64,000 nucleotides of DNA from Baylisascaris procyonis (Eukaryota; Nematoda; Chromadorea; Rhabditida; Ascarididae), in assembly GCA_037389465.1 (NCBI GenBank), contig JAZARR010000247.1, forward strand, positions 248,001 to 312,000, in the 5' to 3' direction. Shown one piece after another: positions 25,901 to 37,900 of this stretch. Position numbers and translations under genes: made by a program. Every line of letters begins with the position of its first letter. The first letter of the stretch is position 1. The notes beneath the pieces are model-generated. The model was not told where the DNA came from. It did no database searches and saw nothing but the letters and a program-made list of their open reading frames with translations.

Positions 25901-28900
25901 GCATCCGCCCACAGTCTATCCGAGTCACGCCAAACGCGCAACTGGAGCTCAAGCCTAACCGGTTGCCTTAAATTTGCTGGTTGTGGTGATATGCGTGAGA
26001 GAGTATGATTGAACACTGCTGAGGAGGTTAAATGAAACGGGGCAACAGAGCATTTTAATGAGCGTTAAACCTTATATTGCGGAATTGTAGTCGTTCAGGT
26101 GAGGTAAACCGATTGGCGATATTAAGGCTTGAGCGGAAAATGTTGTTTTTACATTCACTATGTGGCTCACATGTAGGTGTTGCTGCCACCACTTTAGCCT
26201 TTATACAAATATTGCAAGACTCCATATATAAAAGACCATTGTATTTTAATTCGGGAGTTGTTTCTTCTAGCAGCGTCACAATTATGGGGTTCTTTGTGGA
26301 GTAATGTTCATATGCCCTTATAGATGAAGTTGCTCTACTGAATGTGGTGCGGTAAAATGTAAAGCTTTTTTGCTGAATGTATGAGAGCACTGAAACGATT
26401 TAGTTGAAGCGAATTTTGGTATTTTATCGCCAACATTTTGCGGCGAAAATACATAAAAAGTAGTTCCCTTCAGTGTTTAATTTCGATTTTAATAACTGTG
26501 TAATTTTTTAAAGTAAAAACTGGTCTCAAGTTTAATTGCCGTTGCGGGCTGCATTAACTCAGTGCTTGCATGGTGTTGGATTATTTTGTGGCTTTTAAAA
26601 CGACTGCTTGTTTACAGCGCCGTTTAAAATCCGCTAGGAATCCACTGTTTTCCTGCGATGCGTTTTCGAAAGTTGACGGAAAGGGAACATCTTAAATTTT
26701 ATCATCTTCGACTGACTTGCTAATACTAGTTCCGACTTACCTGCCTGCATGGTTTGTCTGTCTGCACTATTCTTGATCTTTATTTGTTGGAATAACCTAT
26801 GGGTTCACCGTCAACTACTACTGTGACATTTTCCGTACTAGAAAAAAGTCTGACCTCATGACCTGGTCGATTAACTTGATCCTTATGAGCCTTGCTAGAA
26901 TTGATCCGTACTAGAAAGAAGTCTGGCTTCAGTTTCAGGAAGTTTTTCATTTTGCTTCATTCGGAACCGAACGTACAACTGTTATGTTATTTTGTAGAGT
27001 AGGTGGTGCGATCTCGTTGCGTGTACCGCAACAATATGCGCCGTATATATCAATAAGTGGTAACAGTGGTGCAGTGTTGCGAGGTGTATCGGTGGGCGAT
27101 GCGGTCTTGGAAGTGTACCATATTAGCATTCCACACAATGAATCGTCATTCGTCACCGTCTCGGTATGAAATGCTTCAGTTTGCGCTTATTCTTTTAATC
27201 TGCCTCTCTTGAGACCAAATCGAGAGAAAGCTGATGATAGCGAATAAAGCGCCTAATAAGAAGTAATCTAATTATGAAACTCTTTAAAGGTAAATGTGTA
27301 AGTAACATAAACGGATATCTCCAAGGTAAGGGCAGTGATGGTCTCATGCCAATAATGTTTGGTGCCCGCCTTGCGTCACGATCGAGCATTTTTGTGGGCC
27401 ATATGCAGCAGCAGCAGTTTCAGGTGCATCTTTAAAGATGCCAAATGTAAAATAACTGAGTGGCAAAAACTTTGCCGACGAGAAGAAAAAATTCCGTTTG
27501 CACATTTCTGTGGATGCGCAATTTAGAATGTGTTTATAAAATTGCAATAAATGTGCGATGTGCTATTGGTTTTGAAGATGAAGTACAATTGCACGAAGAA
27601 TAGCCAAAATAGATCGTTCATATGTGTGTCACCTGCATAGTCCCAATAAGAGCAAATTCATCGATACGCAGGTAAGATATCAGTTTTCGACTGAGCATTT
27701 AGGAGCGCTAGCTTGGTAATCAAAGATGAGCTAAACAAGACCTAAGTTCGTATAATGTTTCAGTGAATCGATTATTCTTTCATAAAGTCGTTTCAGCGTG
27801 ATCCTAGGATAGTTTGTTTGACGTCGATGTTGCCAGACGGGTGTCAAAAGTCCAGTAAGTCTTTCCGCAGCAGTAAAAGACTTCCATTAGATGTTATGAA
27901 ATCTTGTAACGAAAGATTTATGGAAGCAACCTTTTGCGCAAAACAGTTCAGAAGAGTTTGTCGTTTGGAATAAATTCTAAAGAAAATCCGCCACAGCACT
28001 GCTATTTTCAGCATATAGTAAGACTCTATTTTTATGCTCACTTCCAGAAGAGTTGTATGTATCGCTCCGAATTCAGCTGCTACTAAAGAATCCCTATCAT
28101 CCTTTTCATCTGGTCTAAAGGCTTTGCCTCGGAGATATTTATTCATGTTATTTGCTCATGTAACATTAAAAAGTTTCGTAATTCAGTTTTTTTTTTGATT
28201 GCATGCTTTATCCGCAAATATCCGCCAACAGTCTTATTGATCCATTGCAATTTCCCTGTACCATTAAGTGATTCTCCGTTTTCTTTCGCTTTTCTTTTTG
28301 AAGGAATATTTGTTTCGTTACTGAGGTATTGTTGTTTTGAAAGGAAATGAAAACTGGGCTGCTTTTAATATTACGCTATTGAAGCTGTAGTCCGAAAGCA
28401 TTCTTACTTCTCATATTGGTGCATTTGGAGATATTATCCTATTTTAGGTGCGGACAAAAAGCAAGCAGCAACGGGTCACGTATATTTATAATTGATAGCT
28501 TGTTTATAATAAAACGAGTTCTTGTGTAGATTGGGAAGGATAACCATACGTGATTTTTTGTAATTGATTGTAAAAAGGGTGCAAAGGCAGAGCTGTGATA
28601 TAGGGCATTTCCAGACATGAAATTATTGTCATGTATGCTTTCGATTGGCTGAACATATTTGTGTTTTACTTAAAGAAAGTATTGAGGGAAAACCAAGGAA
28701 GGTCAGACCGCGGTGTAAGTTGTGACAGCGCAGTCGAAAAGTCAAACTCAGTCTAATGTTCATAAAGGAATTCGCCTTGAATTTGAATTTTGGAGTTTTT
28801 TTTTTGAAACATGAGAAAGAAAAAGGAATCAAATTTAAAAGTTTGAGTTTGTACAGTGCGAATTAATTATCTGATCTCACATAAGACTTGCAGGTGCTGC

Positions 28901-31900
28901 CGGTGCATTCAATACATTTGGATTCGCAAACAGTTATACCTGCTAAGGAAAATCGTGGAACTGCTCTTAGCGGTCTTCCACTCGGATACCATATCACGTT
29001 GATGGTCTCGTTCCGTGATCGTGTTGGACGCCTTTTTGACGCCACCAACGTCGACGTACAATTGAGGCCTCACAGGTTTCTTCATATAGAAAATTTTATG
29101 CTTTCGTTTTATTTTGATGAGCGAAAAAATGAGTCGAGTATTGCGAACAATGAATATTTCGACTTCAGGTGGTAGTTGAGGTGCGAAAGTATTTCAGCGT
29201 TTATGGCGATTGAAAAGCCCTTAACTTGTTCTGTAAGATGTGCCTTATATGTGGAGGAGTAGTGTTTGAGGGAGGGAAGGAATTATTCGGTGATTGGCGA
29301 GCTGTTGTCCTTCAAAACCTTGCATTCGATGTTGTTGAATAATAGTTTAGTGAATGCCTAAAATATGGCATGAGCTTCATGTTGCACAGTGTGTAATAAT
29401 TGTTGGAGTATTTCCACTATTTTATAGCCTTTTTTATGAATTTGAATTCGCCGATAAAGGAAATAACTAGATGAGGGAAAATTGAGCAGGGCATTCTGTT
29501 TGCAACTTTGATGGGATGTGGTTGTAAGCACATCTGTAAGATATGTTTAGACTGGAAACTTTCTCTGAGGTGAACGATCCTGTTGCGTAGGATGATTCTT
29601 CTAAGCGCCGGTATAGGAACATGATATGTTTCTAATGTGAGTAACCGGAGAATGGATTTCCAGCAAAATTCTAAAACTATAAACAACGAAAATTACTTCT
29701 GTGTGTTGAGCAAGTGCCAAATTGGCTTTCTTTTATAGCTTTTGAAGGGAACTTGTAAAACAAAAACTTGCCGTTTTTTAGAACTGAGCTGGGAATTTCT
29801 GTGGTTCTTTTTAGTCTCCCTTCCTTCCGTTCGACAAAGTTGATGTGGCTGCCTCCACTTCGTTGTCGATAGTTTGTTACTTTAAGGCACACTCAGCTTC
29901 AATCTGCAAAGATTTCGGCTTAGGTGGTTTTATGAGCGTCTAAAGATTACCTTTTTTGACAAAGGATTATTTCAGGTTTGACAAAACGAGGATTGTTGCG
30001 AACGAGGATAGGAAGTCGTTCGATGTGTACCTTAAGAAATCCGGCGAAACCATTCTAATGGTGGGTCATTTTAGTACTTCCTGATTTGAGATAGCAGTAT
30101 TGCATCGTTTCATCCTTCGCGTGAGAATATGCTATTCGGTGATCAAACTGGCGCCAAATAGGAGCGGGGCTTCATTCTTTGAGTATAGAAGCTGGGCCCT
30201 GTTCTTCCGTCTAGAAACTGAGGTTTGTTCTTTGAGTCTAGAAACTGGGTTTTACTTTTTGAGTATAGAAACTGGGCTTTGTTCTTCGCGTATAGCCAGC
30301 CGTCCAGAATTTATCGACTTTTCGTTGCTCTGTGGACCTACGATTTCGGCAAATGCTACCCCTATTTTACCATTCACATTGAAGTTTTTAAAAGGATGTG
30401 GTTTCGAGGAGAGCTGCCACCGTGATGAATGTACTTTTCATGTTCGTGTTGTCAAGCGGGACGGCATGTTCAAACAGTGAAACATGAAACTGCAGATCGC
30501 AGCAGTGGGCTAATAGGTGCCTCAGTGATGGATGGCTATCTAGCATTAGAATTATAGCAAAATGCGGGCGCGTTTTGAATGGGCGTTATGCAGTAGTCGC
30601 CGGATTACCTTAGTATAGGTGCTCGACGCATTTATATTTCGTGATTTGTTTTACTGTCATATAAAGAAATGTTTGTTTTTCATTTTCGCCGTCTGCCCTT
30701 TTATAGATCTATTCCTATGTTTTTTTCTGATTATTTTCTTTACAAAAAGATGGATTGAATGGTGAGAAAAAGAAGTATTGAAGGCATGGGATAGAGATAA
30801 CCCAAGCATCAACGCTTTCCTGCGTATGCCAGTGGTGGACGTGATTCGCCCGAGTATGATGACGCTTTCGGTTGGTAGTGTCGTATGCTTCAAGTCGACG
30901 TTGCCATGTGGTGCGTGGAGAGAGGCTGGACTGAGGTCGCATTTCCATTTTGTCGACCAATATTCGGGTATTGCCACAGCCATCGAACAAGGAAGCGCTG
31001 TTGTTGTCGCACATGTTGAAACCGACCAGTCGATATTCACAAAGGTTTTAATTTTTGTTTTGCGGTAGGGGTTCAATGCAGCTATGTAATGCGTTATCGC
31101 AAAAGTCGATTTTAGCTGTTTTCATCATATGAAAGAATTATTGATTATTCTGTCGGTTATAAGGAGTAAAATTGTTATATTGAAAGAGTAAACTGGAGTG
31201 TGAGGGAGAGGGAGGATGGGGCAGGAGGAGATTGATTCGTTTCGCCTAAAGATGAATGTGGTGAAATGGAGGGGCCTTGTTATCAAGGGGGATGAGAATC
31301 TCATCCTTGGAAGCCTGTCTCTTAGGCTATTATTTGAGGTTCGGTTTCAATTAAATGGTTAGTCAATTGTTTATTTATTTATTTATTTATTTATTTGTTT
31401 ATTCGTATATTTACTTCGACATTAAAAGGGGAGGGGGGGGGAGGTACAAAGAATATGTGAACATGAATAGCAAGTGTTCACAAAGCAATCGTAGGGCGAA
31501 TAGGCATTCACTGCTTAAGTGCAGCAATTGTGTGTAGGTTGGAACGACGTAGCAGCAGTTTAAAGGCTGAAGGAGTGGGTGCATTAAGGATGTCGTTGGG
31601 AAGCAGACTCCATATTCATAGAATGCGAAACTGGAAACTATGCAGAACATTATTTGTATTGGAACATCTTTTAGCGAGCTGAAATTGATGGTGTATATCG
31701 ATTATGGAGAGAGGCAAACTGAAATATGTGTGATAGTGAGATGTTAGGGAAGCGGCATAGAATTTTATAACAAAGAATCGAATCCGAATTGAGCCTGCGA
31801 TATTCCAGTGATCTCAGGCTGACATTGATGACGACAAATTTTGCGGAAATTTGTCGTCATCAATGTCAGCTGGGGATAAAGCGTTTCTGGGCATCCGCTA

Positions 31901-34900
31901 ACAGCCTGATATCAGAAACCATACAAGGAGATCACACAGAGGTGCACTATTCCAAAATGAGTCGGCAGTAAGCTATGAGTTTCGTTAATGCTTTTACATC
32001 TATGCTACGGAGCGCGGAGAATGTAATTCGCAGTTTTCGGCTACTTTCCAGCAATATTATTTGACGGTTGATACAGTGCACAGAGAAAAATGGACACAAG
32101 CGAGACTATTATGGCTTAGTCTGCTTCAAAAAATAATTTTGATTTTTTCTGCAATTGATCTTTAGTTTGCTTATATTTCTGGGCGTCGACTTTTAGTGGC
32201 TGTTAGAATTCATGTTTTTGAAAAATTCAGGAAGAGCGATCTAAGGACCATTATAAGCAGTTAAGTGGAGCTATTAGTTTACACTCACTTCTTGGAAAAG
32301 CTCTAAAGTGATATTGCAGGCAACAATTGCAGCGGTTGAGGCAATTCGTATCACTCACGTACCGCCCTTTGTTTCTAATATACCCGATCGACGGTTCATT
32401 TTTCCAGTATCGCTTAGCAGCAGCGTCGATGCCACCAACGACGTGCATGGTAAGCACATTGTTTTGTAATTGGTGGGGATTTATTTATTTAAGTTTTGCT
32501 GCTGCTTAAATTTGTTTCTTCTTAGTTTGCTTGAGTGAGCCTGTTTTATTATTTTTTGCCATTTGCTGAAGGGAAAGAGGGTGTATGCGATGATTTGATT
32601 TCATTGTAACCATTACGTACTTTTGCATTAGTCGTGTGAACAGGTTATGAGGGATCGTTGAGAATTAATTGCTAATGAAAGTCGTCATAAGTCAATGATG
32701 CCCAACTGAAGGGAGTTTCACGATGATCGTGGCAACTCCTTATGAAATGCACACATTTGTCCTTTGAAGGGGGAGTGGCTAATTAATGTAAATATCAAGT
32801 TCGGGAGGTAGACTGTGTATAACACAATCCTTTAAGTGGATGGTACGAAGATGCTGATGTTTCTTTGGTAAAATTTGTTGTTCGTTGTTGTTATGTTATC
32901 AGCGATACAATTTTGGGTTGCAATAAACCTTAATGGGAATGTGCACTTTAAGGTTGCGATTCATCAGATTTGAAAAAATTAGATGGTATGCGGGCTCCAT
33001 TCGAATGCCTAGTGACACTTGAGGATAACACTGCGGTACCTGCATCGAGCATCTTTATGACTAATTCAGTCTTCGTGTCAAGCTCAGGTTTGCGGTCTTT
33101 TCTTTGCAGAAGTGATGATTTTTGATGATTTTCCAAAAAGTTTATTCACTGCCCCATTTATAAATTTATCTTATAATAATGCAGTATTATAATGCCAATA
33201 ATAATGCAGTATTTGAGGTTCAAAAATTTTTTTTTCAATTTCTATGCATGCATGATGCGATAACAAATGTACATTACTCTCCAATCAAAACGCTCTTGCT
33301 GATGTTATGTCAGTATTGGTTTTACTGCTGTTTTGCATTTTTACGTCGTTTTAATGCATTGCCGCGTGCAACTGTGTGATGTCAGTGGTGACTTAATTGA
33401 GGTGAAGAGAGCAAAACGTATTGGGAATCAGAGTTAGTAGACATTTCTTATATTTATTGTCCAGGAGGAATCGGATTCCTCACTGCTAAGGGATTCGTGA
33501 GTTTTTTTTCCCCAAAATCTTCGAGTAACGGGATAGGGGAGGGAAATTTGTTTGTTTGGGAATATGCGAGGGGAGGGAGCACTTTCTTCAATGCCGTTTT
33601 GAAGGACTTTTAGAAATTACCAAATTTTGCATGTTGGCAGATGCGCTGCATCCAACTAGTGTGTTCGTTCTGATAGCTTGAACACACTAGTTGGATGCGG
33701 CGCTTCTTTCAAGTTGACTGGAGTTTCGAGTCGGAAATATGCATACGGTTTTGCACCTCGAGCTATCGGTAGACAATTTCATGATTGATGTTGATGGAAA
33801 CCATTTCATATGTAGTAGATATCTCGTATATTTTGTTTTTGCATGTTGGACAGAACTTAAGATGTGGACATGTTTGAGTCGTTGCCAAAGTGGGAAGGGG
33901 ATTTTTTCACCCTCCTCCCATGATCTAAGTCCTAAGAGAGGGGATATTCCATTCTTTCAAAGCTTAGCTATGGATGAGTTTTTTGAGCTTCCACCACTTT
34001 TTTCAAAAATTTTGGGTGCGTCACAGCGCCATTTAGCTAATTTCAAAAACAGTCATCGTTCGTCTCTGGCAGCAGAATGTCTTTAAGATTTGGCAGTCGT
34101 TTTATAGAGTAAAATTTTCTTGGTACTATTTCCTTTGACGACATTGTAGATCGCTTCGATGATGTTGGTGGTTGTAGATGGTATCTGGGGGGATGGTGTC
34201 TTCGGTATTTTGTGCTCACTTCAAACACTGACGGAAAAAACATTAGGACTTAGTAGTATATACATTATATATATATATAGTTAGAGCACGTACACATGCA
34301 TAATTTTTTTCTTATATCAAGTTATGAATACATATATTAGCGTTGAGTTTCTAATTAGCGCATACTCATTTTCGGGTCTAGTTATATAGGAACGAGGCTA
34401 CTGCGAGCGGAACATTTTTTTTTGAGGATTATTACCATTTTGGCTGTATAGAACGCCCAGATGTTTGCCGATGATTACCCCTTGAATTTGGACATTGTAA
34501 TCCTACCCTGAAGTTGATGGCCTGTCGTTGCCGCGACTTTGCGGGCGGAAACGTTCGCTAGTATGTATCAATAAACGGCCAGCTATGCGTCTTGCATTTC
34601 CATGGAAAAAAGTATATCATTTGAACAAAATAGCTAGAGGCATTGCAAACAGCTATTGTTAGATGTAGGGTTGCGCAGACATGGCTTCTGATTAGAGAAT
34701 TGTATAATATTTTATAGGAGGAGGACTGCGTAGTGGCAGCATCTGCGCTTAAGGCCCGCCATCGAGCGTGTAAATCCCTTTTATGAATGCAATGCATTTG
34801 GCAATTCCTGAAGTTGATGCAGTTAAGTTTGCAAATTGGATGGAAGAGTTGTCTGTGGAAAGAATTTCACCGATGACACGTCAGATAGGCTAGGGAGAAT

Positions 34901-37900
34901 ATTCCGGGAGCGCTAGATAGAAAGACTCTTGAAAGATGCAATTGGACGGGAAAGGTATAGGAAACCGGTCAAATGCCATTCATAATGGCAGCAGTAATAA
35001 TGAGGCAAGGAATGTTTTGGAGAGATGTGATGCAAGTTTCTTTTGATGGTCACTTCCGGTAATAGGCGAAAAAGAAATGGCTACTTCTAGATGACCGTTT
35101 TCGGGAGAGTAAAGAGGAAATGTCAGCATGTTTTACTTCAGCGATGAAAGGGTATTAGGTTTCATTGATATGCGTTGAAGTCTGTTGATGTCGAAATCTG
35201 CTGATGCTGAAACGATGATTTTAGGGTCGTACGCTTGCGTCCTCCAAGAGGGTTATTTCGGCAGCTCTCGTGCTCTAATCGAAAGCGACAAGTTGAACGT
35301 TGTCGTAACTGCTAAATGGACTGGCTCAGCTAAGGTATGCTAGAGAAATGGCGGTGCATTTTTATGAATCTTTCCATTTAAAATTTTGTTCGATTTGCAA
35401 AACGCTGAGGCAGTTTGACTTGTATGGTATATGCTTGATGGGAATTACAGGTATTGGGGGCAAATGTGACGACAATATTCTACCCTCGTTTCGAAGTGGA
35501 ACAGATGGAAATACGCTTCAGCAATTTGCATTCACAACGAGCATTGGTCACTGTATTAGCACCAAAGTCGATGATATCGACGATGAAGTTGGAGGGATGT
35601 CGTGAAGGTGTTTTCACTATTGGAAAACCGAAGTACACGCCTCCCTACACGTTGCAATATCAATTTAAGGTGAGGAGTTTTTTGTCATTCCAGCTTCATA
35701 ACCGCAAATTGAATTTTTCATCAATGAGCTTCTCATCTCGGAGTAGTTGGTTTTCGTTCCTTTTTAAGTTCTCAAAATGTGTTGATTATCGTTGTTAAGT
35801 TGGAATATAGTATTTAAAGGTTGGAGATTGTAGACCTGAATAAGATGGTGAACATGAACTTCTTTAAGTGAAGCGTTTGCGTGCGACCTGAAGTTAAGCT
35901 GGTGCAAGTTGACTTCGAGCATATTTAGGTGTTGAATGGGGGAGCGATGATGATGTCAAGTAAGTTGTGGTAAGGGGAGATGATAAAGCAGGAAAAAATC
36001 AACCTAATGTTTCATTGGCAGGGATAGTTGTTGAGTGGGCTATCCACGTTATTTTTGATGTTATTCAGCAATTTTGCAGAATTATTCCATTAATTTTGCA
36101 AGAATTGGAAGTTGACAGCACAAAAGAAGAAGTGGAAGGAGCGTTCGTTTTATGGCGAATCTATAAAATTCGCTCGGAAATAGTTATCGGAAATTGTTTG
36201 AATGTTGGAAATTAGGTGATTGTCGGAATGTCGTATATATTGGAAACCACTCGGAAATTAGTTGGTTAGATATTCGAAAGGATGGTTAGCTTATTTTATT
36301 AGAGACTTCAAATGTATGGGTAATTTGAAAGGAACCTGGGACAATATCACAGGTTTAGGTTATTAACCCGGGAAGGTCGACTTCGTCAAACGACTAGGAT
36401 GCGTGCTGCGAGTAGTAATGAAAAGTGCGTACGTTAGAGAAGTGGTATAATCAAAGTAGAACTGAAATGGATTTAAATTACAGTGGCTATATTTGACAAA
36501 AGTTAGCGTTGCGGAATCCGAAAACTCGATGTCGAAATATTATCATAGGGCTTCATCAGCCAATGTTTTAGTTGAACGTCAACTCGGCAGTGCTGTGGCG
36601 GGAGTATCTGAAAGAATGCAATGTGACAGTCAGCAGTAAATTAACGGGGCAGACGCACTCCATTCCAGCAATCATCACCTTACACGGGGACGCATCGAAG
36701 GCTGTTATCCGAGGTATTTTTTTTATACACTGGACTCTTGCTGATCCGATTTCCTTTTATGGTCGTGATGTAAGGGAGGTGGGGTTACACTTCATGATTG
36801 AGTTCCTTCTAGACGATGCTATAACGGCAAGTGGCGATGTGTTTGCATGCTGTTACAAAACTTTACTGCAATGATGTGAAGGGAATTGGGCTATTTTTCT
36901 TAAAGAATTGGACTATCCATATTTTTTGGCGTTGTGAAATGTTTATCTCTTTTTTTAATGTGTACTGCACACAGTTAATTTAATGAGAAGTTAAAGTTAG
37001 GCACTTCAATCTAATCTGGCATATTTGTGCGCAAGGACTGGTCTGAGTAGCAAAAGTCGAGTCTATTCATTGATATTTCCACAGTTTTTTGACAGAAAAG
37101 GATGTTTCAGGATATATTTTTATAGATAAATTTCAACTATTAGAGCTTTAAATATTGAAGAGGTATTTTTATAGATAAATTTCAACTATTAGAGCTTTAA
37201 ATATTGGAGAGTGTTCTCGGCTGTTTTCTGTGCAAACTTCAATTAATTTACCGTTCAGTGCTCGAAAGAATTCAGTTCTTATCGGTTTCACTGACCTTAT
37301 TTGTTCTCGTTTTTTATTCTTAACCTTTATTTCTAACTTCGATTTATTGGATATGCTGGGTAGTTTTTAGTGACTTTCATGGTTTTAATCTTTTTTATGT
37401 TGTGTGGGGCTTGTAATATCGGAAAGTGTTTCGGTACTTGAGAATTTATGTTTGTTATCTCGCATTAGACGGTGTATTTTCAGCGTCTGAAGGCGTCGCG
37501 ATTTATGTGACTGAATTGGCCGAATACTCGATGATGATTGTCGGATCGGTGGTGGTGACGCTGCTATGCGTCGCGGTTATTATAGGTCTGTTTTTGGTTG
37601 CATTCTTTTTTCATTTGGAGATTGTTGTTTATTTTTTTTTTCATTTAACGATCTTAATAAAATTAATCATACAAAATGGTTTTCTAATTTTGGAGTTTTT
37701 TTTGGGCATTTATATCATTTTTATTATAAGTCGACGGATCTGAATGGATCTTTTGTCCTTCAGTTAGGTCATATTTTGTTGTGTTGAGATTAGGATTGCT
37801 TGACGAAAAAACTTTCTTTGACAGTTTCCAATGCCAGCAGTAATTGAGATTCTTTTTAACGTTTATGTTTGTTTCTCGCCAATAGGCATTTCCTCGTTTG

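Noticed and set aside
30100..30480. 126-codon frame with repeated LETG/SRNW segments
   Set aside because: It is kept open by the 27-bp tandem repeat; it lies between gp210 exons 28 and 29, which join perfectly without it.
33464..33500. Short open segment (GGIGFLTAKG) after an acceptor-like CCAG in gp210 intron 31
   Set aside because: Exons 31 and 32 join directly in phase and match the family; there is no good donor after the segment.
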